DNA of 64,000 nt from Pseudoips prasinana (Eukaryota > Arthropoda > Insecta > Lepidoptera > Nolidae): positions 1,302,001 to 1,366,000 of the forward strand of contig OX621237.1 of the NCBI GenBank assembly GCA_951640165.1, in the 5' to 3' direction. A model generated the notes under the pieces. That model had not been told where the DNA came from. It searched no databases and saw only the letters and a program-made list of their open reading frames with translations. Below are positions 53,570-63,898 of this stretch, piece by piece. Numbering within the stretch: position 1 is the stretch's first letter; each line of letters opens with the position of its first letter. A program made the translations under genes and the position numbers.

Positions 53570-53800
53570 GTAACACGTTGGAACTATCAGTGCTAACAGC
53601 GCGCACTCGGATAAAGTTATAGAAAACTTCCGCGGCACGTGACGGTCTTTCGTGACCGCTACGAAATTATCGCCAATGCCATTACATAGGTCAAGCGGTA
53701 ACGTGCGCAGAGGAATGTATCACGATTGGATATACAATTATTTTTCGTGTGTTTTCGCGTATTGCAAAATTCGTTTGGAGAGTAACAAGTAAGTACGCCA
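53570..53800 (+). promoter_or_regulatory. GC-richer unique island with a donor-like site (candidate first exon or CNE)
   Basis: CAGCGCGCACTCGGATAAAG, TTCCGCGGCACGTGACGG (with a CACGTG E-box) and GGTCAAGCGGTAACGTGCGC stand out from AT-rich flanks. GAGTAACAA|GTAAGTA at 53787..53790 fits a splice donor. No start codon with a credible frame is present. A non-coding first exon or an enhancer are both possible. Confidence 0.28.
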
Positions 53801-54089
53801 CAGTATAGGAGCTCCATTTGATAACAGTGTAAAAATATACCGAATGACTTTATTTATTTTTAATAAAATTCTTATTAATCTTATAAGGTGATGATAATAT
53901 TATGCTTTACATAAAAACTTTTTTTTTATATTGGTTTATTTATTTTAAAATTCATGTGCATACAAAATAATATATAGCCATAAATACTAGAGATAAAATT
54001 TTGTAGAGGTGTAACTTATTTCTCAATAAATCTCTTCTAGAAAATTAAAGTTATTAGTTTGTAGGATACATGCAATAATTTCTGAAATA
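53801..54089. other. AT-rich spacer
   Basis: Nothing recognised. Confidence 0.35.
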
Positions 54090-55681
54090 CACACATCAAC
54101 AAAGTCTAGGGATACGTTATTTTGAAATCAAACATGGCTTTATTGTTTAAAACCTATTTAGTTTCCTTAAAAAGTTTATTTACAGATTTAAACCTTGTCT
54201 ATTCTTTATTCAAAATTTAAAAATTAAAATGAGAAACAAATGAAAACACGCAAAGCACAGCGCAATCTTGAGTTGTATCTAATTTCAAGAAGTTGCATTA
54301 AAATTTTTTTTGCGTGTTAATTGAAGAAAACCTGATAAATTGTTTTATTTTCTTTTCTCAATTGGTTGTGTAAGCTTTTTAGCGTCATGCCACGCCATCA
54401 TTTGAGTCGAGATGAAATGTTACGGGCAGTTGGCATGTTACAAAACGGTGCTATTCAACGCGTCGTTGCTGAGTCTCTGGGCACAAGCCAAAATGTGGTA
54501 TCCAGGCTGTGGTCACGTTATCGCGCTACTGGAGATGTGGCAGAACGGCACACAGGTAGATATCGTGTTACCACTCAGAGACAGGATCGATTTCTCCAAA
54601 TGACCGCCAGAAGACTACCCAATATCACAGCGATGCAACTAGTGCAAAGGCTCCAGGAGGGTCAGCAGCTGCTGGTGAGCGACCAAACCGTGCGAAGGAG
54701 GCTGCATGAAGTTGGTCTTCATGCTCGCAGACCGCTACGAGTCCCAGCGCTGCGACGTGGCAATCGCGGTAGGCGACTTTTATGGGCTCAAGAACATTTG
54801 ACATGGAGTGATCAACAATGGTCATTGGTGCTGTTCACTGATGAGTCCCGCTATGGATTTCATCCAGATTCGAGACGAACACGCGTTTGGAGAACTCCAG
54901 GCAGGGTCAGCCGTCTCCGACATCCACAGGAGGTCCACTCTTACCAAGGCGGGACAATTATGGTGTGGGCAGGAATACGAATCGGCGGACGAACCCAACT
55001 CATTTGGATTCAGGGCAGCATGACTGCCCATAGATACCGTGAGGAGGTAGTAGAACGTGTCATTGTCCCGCTCAGGGCCCTAACGGGGCAAGAATTTCAG
55101 CTCATGCATGACAATGCACCTTCCCATACAGCGCGGCTGGTGAGGGCCGCCCTTCGAGAACACGATGTTCAGGTATTAGATTGGCCTCCACAGTCGCCAG
55201 ACTTAAACCCAATTGAACACGCCTGGGACATGTTACAGCGAAGAGCATTGAGGGATTTTCCGCCCAACTTGACAACAGAAGAACAACTTTTCGAACATTT
55301 AAAAAGAACTTGGGACTGCATACCCCAGCAAGACATTGACACCTTAATTTTAAGTATGGAAAATCGTTGCCGCTGTGTGATTAATGTTAGAGGAGGAAAT
55401 ACCGATTACTGATTATCAGATTTGGTAAGATTTTTATTCATTTAATTCGATTGAATAATTTTATAAGAATAAAATGTTTTTGTTCACTCAGTAATTTTCT
55501 ATGGCTTAATTAATTTAAGACTTTTATTAATTAGAAAAACAAAATCGCATCGTGTTGTTAATGTTTAAATATCGGCCATGAAATTATCTTTAATTCTTCC
55601 ATTTACAGTCATAACAAAATGTTTATAGTTTTCTAGATAATCAATGAAATGTTCAATATCCCTAGATTGTGTTGATGTGTG
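54090..55681 (+). mobile_element. Complete Tc1-type DNA transposon (1592 bp)
   Basis: The ends CACACATCAACAAAGTCTAG and CACACATCAACACAATCTAG (right end read on the minus strand), each followed by GGGATA, give 25-bp TIRs with two mismatches. TA lies at 54088..54089 and 55682..55683. The interior holds one intact DD34E transposase. Confidence 0.93.
54387..55412 (+). CDS. Tc1-type DD34E transposase
   Basis: 341 residues from ATG 54387. An upstream in-frame TTG at 54366 is not a credible start. Residues 1-110 are a paired-type HTH region: MPRHHLSRDEMLRAVGM, VVAESLGTSQNVVSRLWSRY, then RRLPNITAMQLVQRL. The catalytic core has LVLFTDESRYGF (first D), QLMHDNAPSHTAR (second D) and SPDLNPIEHAWDML (E), with 34 residues between the second D and E: the DD34E Tc1 signature. 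GGTIMVWAGI and PPQSPDLNPIEH are the usual conserved blocks. It cuts and pastes the element at TA sites in the nucleus. Length is normal for Tc1 (about 340), there are no stops and the TIRs are intact, so the copy may be autonomous. Confidence 0.95.
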   Translation: MPRHHLSRDEMLRAVGMLQNGAIQRVVAESLGTSQNVVSRLWSRYRATGDVAERHTGRYRVTTQRQDRFLQMTARRLPNITAMQLVQRLQEGQQLLVSDQTVRRRLHEVGLHARRPLRVPALRRGNRGRRLLWAQEHLTWSDQQWSLVLFTDESRYGFHPDSRRTRVWRTPGRVSRLRHPQEVHSYQGGTIMVWAGIRIGGRTQLIWIQGSMTAHRYREEVVERVIVPLRALTGQEFQLMHDNAPSHTARLVRAALREHDVQVLDWPPQSPDLNPIEHAWDMLQRRALRDFPPNLTTEEQLFEHLKRTWDCIPQQDIDTLILSMENRCRCVINVRGGNTDY

Positions 55682-55894
55682 TATATACACAATAATAATG
55701 TAATGCAATGTAATGTTTATGTTTATTATTAAAATAATAAACATAGTCATATTATAATAACTTATTATTATTTTGCTCTAATTTCTAGTAATGTATGTTT
55801 ATATATCGGTACAATCAAATAGTGTTAACTTGCTTTCCTGATAGTATATGTTGAATATTTGATAAGTTTTGATCTAAATACGAGTATATGTTTG

Positions 55895-56357
55895 AGGTTA
55901 CGTTTTATGATAACTATGTGCTTTTGTGAAGTAAAATTGCTTTACGCATGGTAGCTTCATATTCCAAACTTAAGTAACTTAAATAAAAAAAAATCTTTCA
56001 TTAAAGTATTTGAGTTTGGTACATGTAGCTTTGGAGGTAAAGAACGTTAATCATATTATAGTCAACTAACTAAAAAAAACAGTGCTTTAAACCGTGTGGT
56101 CTAAAGCACATTTTCGTGTTGTCAAATTTCGTGTTCAAAACCTGTGCTAGCACCTGTCTTTCTTACTCTTTCAGAAATATATGAAAAGTAACTCTCTATC
56201 TTTTTATCTTCAGTAAGTTATAATATATTCCTCTCTACTTCCGTTCGCCTCACCCGATCACACGGGTAACGCTTTCACCGCGGATTCACCAACATACTCC
56301 CAAATCTGTAACTAAGTTTTACTTCAAAAAACACATTGTTATCATAAAACGTAACCT
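55895..56357. mobile_element. 463-bp TIR element (MITE), best copy of its family
   Basis: AGGTTACGTTTTATGATAAC (55895) pairs with GTTATCATAAAACGTAACCT (ends 56357). Pairing continues inward through GAAGTAAAA, about 40 bp. The interior has CCGTTCGCCTCACCCGATCA. Relatives lie at 3.4 and 49.8 kb. No ORF is present and target duplication is unclear. Confidence 0.82.
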
Positions 56358-56769
56358 GAATAATATAAGAAGAATAGTTGCAAAGAAATATATGCATTTA
56401 AAACCATTGCAAAGCGAAGTAGTATTACTACAATAATCTTCTTTGCGTACAGTAAGTCTTCCTGCCTACACATGTTGCCTATGGATCAGATACTAACAAA
56501 GAGTTAATACTCTGCCTGTTATTTACAACAATGTATTTAGGCTTATGGTAGGATTACACGACAGTGCACTGCCTCAAGCATATTCATTATGCCACGACTT
56601 TGTAAGGCTAGGAAGCTAGATGCCTCAATGGTATTATGTTAAAGGCAAACTTCTATTTCATGAACGATGTATAGGATAAAATGGAAAGCTCTATAGCAAA
56701 ATACCTATCGTACCTGTATCAATTTTTTTTTTTAATTATTAAGTGAGTCTTTTCCAATCATATCCATGT
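56358..56769. other. Spacer without recognised features
   Basis: No gene or named repeat was seen. Confidence 0.35.
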
Positions 56770-57035
56770 GTATCAACATAAGCCATGTGGTTTCTGGCCC
56801 AGAAATAATAAAATGGCTACCCCATACCTACTATACTTCGGTGTCGTAAACAATAAGGGATACAGCAGGTAGCCGAGCAGCAACGACATATGTGTACTAT
56901 AGCTCGCAATTAGCTGGTCACCAAATCGCATGCAAAGCTTGGTGACTACGGCAAACTCCAGCCAATAGTAACGTTATAAAAACCTTTGGAGGGAGGCTTA
57001 TGTCAGCAGGACGATATCAGACTGATAATGTGTAT
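56770..57035 (+). mobile_element. Family Z copy
   Basis: AAGCCATGTGGTTTCTGGCC, GTAGCCGAGCAGCAACGACA, GCAAAGCTTGGTGACTACGG and GGAGGGAGGCTTATGTCAGC, then CGATATCAGACTGATAATG. Confidence 0.7.
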
Positions 57036-57464
57036 CAATAGGAGAAAAAAGCTATATTTAGTAAAAAGTAACAAACTACTTTAAGGTAAATAATGCTATT
57101 AACCCTGAATTAAAATAATCACATTATCCAACGTAACTTCTACTCCTTAATCCAACAATTAATTTCCTAAGCACCAAACTTTCCCTAATTACTTAAATTA
57201 AAATCGGGATCACTAAAGAGCATGTAAGTTCAGTCAACTACTGTGTAGAAGCAAAGTTTCGAGTGCTCTATAATCAAGGAATTAAACTTAAGTAAGCTGT
57301 TTAATCATTTGGCAATTTTAAGATGGAAGCCAGCCAAGCGTGTCTGTCTGTGACGCCTTATAACTACAAGAAAAACAATAAAATTATCCTTAAGACCGGA
57401 GCACACAGGGTCATTCTTGAAGCAAATTATTCACTAGTTAATAAGCGACACCCACTGAGTTTGT
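57036..57464. other. Spacer without recognised features
   Basis: The 61-codon frame at 57323 only ends inside family X. No gene. Confidence 0.35.
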
Positions 57465-57880
57465 TTCGCTGGGTCTTCTCAGTTGGGGCGCATTGGATCC
57501 GGTGGTAGCATTAAAGCGCGACCGTCGTTATAAACACAAGGTCCACCATAATAATAATATTTAATTCGTACCTTAATTTAGACAGAACCATTCAGATAAT
57601 ATGTAGTAAAAATATAGCTAAAATTTTTAATTTCGCAAATTAAACCTACACATGATGTCCTTGACAATAACTTAATATAAGCTAGTTAAATATCATTACT
57701 ATTATAAAATAGATCTTATTGTAATTTTTTTCATTCAATCCGTATATCTAAATATCTATAAGTACCTAGAAATTATTATAAATAAATTATATATTACTAC
57801 AAACATGTTCTGACCATAGACAAGCGCTTTTTTAAAGTCTACTTGATTAAAAACCATTTTTATTTATTTATTTTATTTAT
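57465..57880 (+). mobile_element. Retroposon family X, uninterrupted copy
   Basis: It runs from CGCTGGGTCTTCTCAGTTGG through GACAGAACCATTCAGATAAT and TACTACAAACATGTTCTGAC to AAGCGCTTTTTTAAAGTCTA and a T/A-rich tail. It shows the empty site of the SINE at 8606..8867. Confidence 0.82.
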
Positions 57881-58094
57881 AATAATATGCATAGCTCAGA
57901 ATTAAACCACTTACGTAGCTATCGTTCTATGAAAGGACCATATGGCATGAATCTTAACCTTGGCAATCCTTTACAAACCCATGGTGTAGACATTGGACAG
58001 TTGTTTTCCACACGTCATAGATAGAAAGAAGCAGTCGCCAGAGATTGGTATAGGGTATATACAAACGTACACAGAGAACTATATTTACCTAAAA

Positions 58095-58525
58095 AATTCA
58101 AAATTCAAAAGTCGTTTATTCCGTTAAAATATTACATTTGTGTGGAATCGTCAATTTTTTTTTACCCTACCGTGCAGTGCATGACATGGCAGCTACTGAG
58201 AAACACTGCCAGAAAACTCAGTAGGAATCCTTTTTTAAAAATATATATTTCTTAAATAAATTTACATTGTATTTAAATGTGTTAATTTAGAGCGACTCAA
58301 TCCCAAGCTGTTTTGTCACTTAAATAATCAGAAGTTTTGTAATAAGCCCTGCTACACAATTTGGCTTTTATAATTCTTTTAAACTTATTCATAGACATTT
58401 CTCGGATATCACTGGGAAGTTTGTTATAGAATCTTATACATTGCCCCATAAAAGAGTTACTTACTTTGTGGAGACGGGTGGTATGTAACACAAAGTTATG
58501 CTTATATCGAGTATTTATATTATGA
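58095..58525 (-). pseudogene. 5'-truncated Jockey-like LINE end
   Basis: The minus frame 58491..58297 encodes LHTTRLHKVSNSFMGQCIRF, NKLPSDIREMSMNKFKRI and ends DYLSDKTAWD. The 3' UTR down to 58095 matches the 10.5 kb copy, including ACCGTGCAGTGCATGAC on the plus strand. It stops abruptly at 58525, where the RTE fragment begins. Confidence 0.82.
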
Positions 58526-58526
58526 G

Positions 58527-59099
58527 TACCTAGGACAGACCATCCAACTAGGTAGGTCCAACTTCGAGAAGGAGGTCAATCGTAGAATCCAACTCGGCTG
58601 GGCAGCGTTCGGGAAGCTACGTAACATCTTCTCGTCCAAAATACCGCAGTGTCTCAAGTCGAAATTCTTCGACCAGTGTGTGTTGCCAGTGATGACATAC
58701 GGAACAGAGACGTGGTCGCTCACTATGGGCCTTATTAGAAGACTCAAGGTCACCCAAAGAGCAATGGAGAGGGCTATGCTCGGAGTTTCCCTGCGGGATC
58801 GAATCAGAAATGTCCAAATCCGCAGGCGCACCAAAGTCACTGACATAGCCCGAAGAATTGCAAAACTAAAGTGGCAGTGGGCGGGGCACATAGCTCGTAG
58901 ATCCGACGGCCGTTGAGGCAGAAAGGTTCTCGAGTGGCGACCACGAACCGGAAGACGCAGCGTGGGCAGGCCCCCTACAAGATGGACCGATGATTTTGTG
59001 CGGGTCGCTGGAAATTGCTGGATGCGAATAGCACAAGACCGGCAATTGTGGAGATCTTTGGGGGAGGCCTTTGTCCAGCAGTGGACGTCTTTCGGCTGA
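58527..59099 (+). pseudogene. RTE-type LINE ORF, C-terminal part with one stop
   Basis: A single frame runs 58527..59099 with one in-frame TGA at 58914..58916. It reads YLGQTIQLGRSNFEKEVNRR, LPVMTYGTETWSLTMGLIRR, LKVTQRAMERAMLGVSLRD, KLKWQWAGHIARRSDGR, then after the stop GRKVLEWRPRTGRRSVGRPP and EAFVQQWTSFG. These are the post-palm segments of RTE-clade RTs. The stop replaces the Trp codon usual in the WAGHIARR...RWxxKVLEW segment (TGG to TGA). The 3' end is (ATG)n, typical of RTE. The palm with its catalytic residues is missing. Confidence 0.9.
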
Positions 59100-59115
59100 T
59101 ATGATGATGATGATA

Positions 59116-59537
59116 TACAAACGTGCATCGCCTGTATTGATAGGTTTCGCCCATATTTCTTTCTTTCTTCTTTTCCTTCTAATTGAGGAAATTGGAAAGA
59201 AAAGTAGAAAGAAAGAAATATATTTATTGGATACGACAAAGAGAAAATTACATAACAGTAGGTTTAAACAATCAGAAATTAATTAAATAAAAATAATAAT
59301 AAATAAAAATAATAATATAACTTCTACAACATAAAAAATGTCCTATTATAGAACTTACAGATATATTGATTCAATGTGGTGATTCATGTCTAAATGGTCT
59401 TTGTTAAGGATTAAGCTGCATTTATCGAGTTAAATGTAGCCCTGATTTTTTACTAAAGCCATTGCCAGCTATGGACGTAATGTTAGCTATAACATTCAAC
59501 TTTTAATATTCAAAAATATAATAAAGTTAGGAAAAAT
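59116..59537. other. AT-rich spacer with a pyrimidine/purine palindrome
   Basis: TATTTCTTTCTTTCTTCTTT near 59153 and AAAGTAGAAAGAAAGAAATA ending near 59221 form a near-perfect fold-back around TAATTGAGGAAATTGG. No gene. Confidence 0.5.
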
Positions 59538-59549
59538 TAAATTAAAGAG

Positions 59550-59656
59550 CGAAGATTGCGGTGGCGGAGCGGTTAACGCACATGGGCCGGATCCCCGTGG
59601 TCGTGGGTTCGATTCCCACCCGCACTTAAATTTATACAATTCATTTTAAAGATTTC
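59550..59656 (+). mobile_element. Retroposed tRNA-like unit with 12-bp target duplication
   Basis: GTGGCGGAGCGGTTAACGC (A box) and GTGGGTTCGATTCCCACCC (B box and T arm) lie in a 65-nt tRNA-like fold: acceptor ATTGCGG with CCGCACT (one mismatch), anticodon-like stem ATGGG/CCCGT, no T33. An AT-rich tail follows. TAAATTAAAGAG flanks it (59538..59549, 59657..59668). Confidence 0.78.
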
Positions 59657-59668
59657 TAAATTAAAGAG

Positions 59669-59989
59669 GATAAATGCAAAATAAACAAATCCTATCACTT
59701 CATTATGAGACTATGTATCTTTTAAAATAATTGTAAAAACTCCCAATAAAGATTCAACGCGATGAAAGGTAAAGTAAAAAAATACGGAACTGAGTGCGGC
59801 GTGTAAAGATTTCTTTTCAGAAATTAGTTTAATCAAGAATCCTCACGGGGATATAAAGCGATAAAAAAAGTTCCGGGAAGGGTTGAACCCTTTTTTGATT
59901 ATTTGCATCTCTTAATAAAGGTAGTCAGTGCCTTTAGGCTGCGATTTCAGCGGAGATGCGCGAAGCTAAGCGGTGCACAAAAAATCCAC
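59669..59989. other. Spacer, unique sequence
   Basis: No gene recognised. 59770..59960 is not repeated in the window. Confidence 0.35.
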
Positions 59990-60130
59990 TTATAGTATCG
60001 GCTAGTCCAGTGGTAGGTGCCTCGATGATCTCCAAGCAGAACAAAGTCTTGTGTGATGAGTACAATTATTTTTCCTGTGCCTGGGTGTAATTAATCTATA
60101 ATATGTATGTATGTATATGTACATTTACTT
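59990..60130 (+). mobile_element. SINE fragment
   Basis: GTATCGGCTAGTCCAGTGGT, TTGTGTGATGAGTACAATTA and TGTGCCTGGGTGTAATTAAT follow the type A-C SINE body. The B box is lost. Confidence 0.6.
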
Positions 60131-60184
60131 ACGGAGACATCTGAACTTTCTTTCAGTTCCAACACAAATAATTCCACGATAACA

Positions 60185-60345
60185 ATTTATTCATCTTCCC
60201 GTTCTAAACAATACGGATACCTGTTATATCGGATTTGTATTCGGTCTTCGCAAATATGACCACGTCTCCGAATGATACTAAGCTTAAGTGGCTTCCCAAT
60301 CGCTTTCACCTGCATACTAAAGTTTTGTCTGATTTATAATGTTGC
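60185..60345 (+). pseudogene. CR1-like LINE relic
   Basis: TTTGTATTCGGTCTTCGCAA and ATATGACCACGTCTCC encode FVFGLRKYDHVS, and AAGCTTAAGTGGCTTCCCAA encodes KLKWLPN, as in the 36.9 kb LINE (FGLRKYDHVSHYRTKLKWLP). Frames are broken. Confidence 0.75.
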
Positions 60346-60349
60346 AAGC

Positions 60350-60485
60350 AGTCCCCCTAAAAAATGGACCGACGAACTTGCAAGTCGCTGGAAGTGGCTA
60401 GCGCAGGATCATCAATTGTGGAGATCTTTGGGGGAGGCGCTTATCCAGCAGTAGGCGTCTTTCGGCTCGAAAGGTGATGATGATA
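60350..60485 (+). pseudogene. RTE LINE 3' end
   Basis: CCTAAAAAATGGACCGACGA, CAATTGTGGAGATCTTTGGG and GGCGTCTTTCGGCTCGAAAG, then TGATGATGATAA. It abuts the CR1-like relic with no spacer. Confidence 0.8.
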
Positions 60486-61194
60486 ATCTAGTATAAATAT
60501 GGTATGCAATAAAGAGTGTTTATTATATCTTAAAAGGAATGTATATATAGGCTACCAGTCTGTTGTGTGATATAAGCTGAAATGTAATTTCATCAAATGT
60601 TTGCCTGCTTACGCATCACTAACCTTCCTCGCACATCTTTACTTACATCGCAGCCTTAATTATAAGTAGGTGAAGCTGTAGCCTAAGGTGGAAAAAATAT
60701 AATTTTCTTCAATCTATACCTATCAGAATTTTGACTAAACCCTTTTAAAATTTTGGTCGAATCTTGATTATGTTATAAAATATTTTTATAGAATTACTCC
60801 AACTCGATTCCAAATAATTTTTTTGAGCTACTTCTTTCACGAATCTAAACCTTATCATTTTATATTTATAATTATTGTGGTTAAACATAAAAGGAATAAA
60901 AAATGTTTAGATTTGTTCATATATTATTTAAGAGAGATGTAATAAACTCAGGACGGCATTCAAACAACTACATACCATGTACATGTTACCCAGACGACCT
61001 AGCCGTATTTTCAGCTAGGTATTTCTAAATAATAGATGGAGTAGTTGAAACTAACAGAGTTCAATATCCGTCCATCACGATGTCACTTCATAGAGACTCG
61101 ACTAAATGTAATTCGGGTGAACGTTACGTAACTCGAAGCTAGTCTTTTACTAACTAAATAAATGTGTAAAAAACTTGAGAACAGTCGAGTTACT
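60486..61194. other. AT-rich spacer without a recognised gene
   Basis: No coding frame or named repeat was seen. Confidence 0.35.
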
Positions 61195-61300
61195 ACCGTA
61201 CTAGTGGTAAGACTGTTCAACTATGTAGTCACTGATCTCGAGTTCAAACCCAAGGCGAGCACCTCTTACTTTTGATTCAATTTAGATGTGTATTAGAAAC
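61195..61300 (+). repeat. tRNA-like SINE head fragment
   Basis: CCGTACTAGTGGTAAGACTG and GATCTCGAGTTCAAACCC resemble A and B boxes about 40 nt apart. Confidence 0.5.
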
Positions 61301-61304
61301 TCAT

Positions 61305-61360
61305 ACGTCATCACCATGTCAGCCGAATAAGATCCACTGCTGGACTAAACCCTCCACTAA
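61305..61360 (-). repeat. RTE-type 3' tail fragment
   Basis: CATCACCATGTCAGCCGAAT and ATCCACTGCTGGACTAAACC match the reverse of the RTE and family Z tail. Confidence 0.6.
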
Positions 61361-61449
61361 ATAATTACACAAAGGAAAGGAAAGAAAGGAAAGTTGCGTC
61401 CATAATTGGGGAATATGCCTAATTGTCACGTTTGGCTATAGTTTGGCGA

Positions 61450-61746
61450 TCACATCATCATGATCATAGTATCTACATGAAGAGACTCAGCTGCCCGTTC
61501 TCTGGGAGATATTCCCTCGGGATGACTTCTACTTCGCCCACGGGATGAAATGAGATTCCAACGTATATGAAAGATTGCATGGCGTAAGGGTGTCCACGCA
61601 GTTGTATCCCACACCAGTGGCCTACCTATCTTCCATGGCAACATAGACATACCAAGCCTTTTCTCATCGTCACGAGTCAGATCACTTGCCAGTATAGCTG
61701 GGTCGCCGTCGGATAATGTCGTTAATAGTACTGTGGCTGGACGCAC
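61450..61746 (-). pseudogene. Family Z fragment joined to a retroelement ORF relic
   Basis: The minus strand encodes DEKRLGMSMLPWKIGRPLVW followed by DTTAW, which resembles the GMTLxPWxxGRxLVWD block seen near the C-terminus of some retroelement polyproteins. The part toward 61450 (GGAGATATTCCCTCGGGATG, plus strand) is family Z. The link between the two is not understood. Confidence 0.42.
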
Positions 61747-62039
61747 GCTCCTACATCATGACTGGCCATAGTTTCCAAGTTAATACATTTACTTAAGATA
61801 TCCGATCGGGAAAACAAATTGAAGATCAGTATTATAGTTTTTTAATTTACTCGCCTGGGCAGTGTTTAGCATAGTCACACAGTTATTCAAGTAAATGGCG
61901 TCGCCACTTTAATATAGATATTGAGATGACGTTGTCTTTAGTGGTTAGACTGGGATAGCCCAGGGAGTTCCATATAACCCACTCACGCCCCAAACGGTGG
62001 GTATGCGAATCGCATTTCTACCTCGTAAAAAAAGAAAAA
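61747..62039. other. Spacer without recognised features
   Basis: No gene or assignable repeat was seen. Confidence 0.3.
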
Positions 62040-62185
62040 TGTCTGTAACGAGTGCCGTCAGTGTAATAACGGTAGTCGACACTGAAAGCTTTACAGATCT
62101 TGCAAAGCACAAATGCTTAGTATTAAACCACTATGGTCATATATCGCCATAGCGGTCACCCATTAACGAGCATTGGCCCGTTATA
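62040..62185 (-). mobile_element. 5S-headed SINE, diverged
   Basis: GCGGTCACCCATTAACGAGC (plus strand) is the 5S-like block in reverse, next to CTTGCAAAGCACAAATGC and CAGTGTAATAACGGTAGTCG. Confidence 0.58.
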
Positions 62186-63135
62186 ATACAAATAATATCT
62201 TACACCTAATTTTTGTCTTCAAACTCAAAACCGAAACTAAAATAATACTATCCTTTAACAATTAAAATAGATTGATCTTGATTGATTAGCCACAAAGTTC
62301 GAGAGATTTCATAAAATTGTTGTATAAAGAATTTAATGGGCTTCGGGTGGAGAATTTGCCAAAATTTTGCTCATTCAATTAAGGATGTCCTACAGTAATA
62401 TCGATGTTTAGGGAGACGTTTTTATGGAGTTATTTGATTTTCTAAAAATAGAAAAATAATGTTTAGAGTTACAAATGTCAAACATAATAGTTACAGTATG
62501 TTTCACATGATCTCCTGAAAAATTGCCCTCAACTTATACAGAGTTATTGATAACGCGACGGATTCCCGTTAGGAGGTGATAGGGGTGACTATTTGCGATC
62601 ATTTTAACCACCATATGCATGCACAAGTGAGCCATTTTTGAGTTATCATATTTTTTAGCTTTCCAAAAAAGTTTAAAATGCAATATAAAAAAACGTATTG
62701 ATAAAACTATCAATTAAATAAAAAATATGATTTAAATAGATTTAAAAACAATGTATAAAAACGATTAATCACTGGTTGTTTATCAATATCAAAACAGCAA
62801 TTATCGGTTCATATTTAAAAATGCGAGACCTAAAACGATATTATTTCAATATTTTTTTCTCGTGACGTACGTTTGATAGATTAACTTAAATACATGCAGT
62901 CAAGTGTTTATTAGACAAATACATAAGAAGCTTTGGAAGCTAGAGATTTGATAGAATATTCTAGGTAAGGCTAATATTTGACGTATACGGTCAAGAAGAC
63001 GATTCGTTGGTGACAGATGAATAAATCCATAATCACATATTCTAGGTTAGTTACGATTTCGTATATAAAAGAAAAAATAGTTAGGTTCGATTACATGGGT
63101 TCAGTCCAGTACCGTGGACGCTTTTATTTATTACA
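62186..63135. other. AT-rich spacer without a recognised gene
   Basis: No coding frame or named repeat was seen. Confidence 0.35.
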
Positions 63136-63310
63136 CCTGTGCCCCGGTTTAACCTGCGTTAAACTGTATAAATTATAACCTAGGTGTTAATTCAGGGTGT
63201 CAGCTAAATCCATACCAAATTTTATTAAAATCACTCCAGCCGTTTAGACGTGAAAAAATAACAAACATACTCACTCACATACCCACAAACTTTCAAATTA
63301 AACATTTTGT
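63136..63310 (+). repeat. Diverged GCCCCGCGGTTT-type repeat
   Basis: CTGTGCCCCGGTTTAACCTG, TACCAAATTTTATTAAAATC and CGTTTAGACGTGAAAAAATA follow the order of the family, with an ACATACTCACTCACATAC end. Confidence 0.62.
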
Positions 63311-63898
63311 TAATAATAACACAGTTAACACAGTTATTAATTATTAACTACTTTACTACAATTTATAGTGATATCGATAATTTTCAAATATCTCACATCC
63401 TTATTTGATTCAGAATATAGCCAACTCGACAAAGTTTAGAACTCGGCTTTTCAATCTTAATTGTTTCATTTGAACCGTTCAACTCGATTTGATGAAGATA
63501 CCAGTCGAAATCACAATCCTGTAAGCGTCAAATACTGAAAGTTTCATTTTGATGATTTTTGTTCGTCTAAACGTCGGAGTATTAAGTCTTTCTAATTGGC
63601 AATCAATACTGATTACGTAGTTAAGAAAAATATAGTTGTGTTCAATTGGACATAAAAAATATTTTGCTCGTAAATTTTGTTAAACTTTTCTTATTTTCTG
63701 TCTTTTATTACCCGTACTATTTAGCCAATACGGACGTGATACATTTTACAGATATATATCGGGTGCTTTCAACCAATTTAGTGGATTGTACTATTTTTAC
63801 TCTTAGTTTATATGTAGAATTTTTCAGTACACTGAAGTATTTTATAACTTTATATTGTGACAGGAACAGATCACACAGCACAAACAAAGCATATTGTA
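63311..63898. other. AT-rich spacer without a recognised gene
   Basis: No coding frame or named repeat was seen. Confidence 0.35.

Noticed and set aside
54366..54386. Seven extra N-terminal residues of the Tc1 transposase
   Set aside because: The frame there begins with TTG. The ATG at 54387 gives the usual Tc1 N-terminus and length.
58520..59239. 239-codon minus frame
   Set aside because: Antisense of the RTE ORF. Its translation has no domain, whereas the plus strand shows clear RTE segments.
61920..62000. tRNA-like AGTGGTTAGACTGGGATAG segment
   Set aside because: No matching B box at the right spacing and no SINE body could be aligned.
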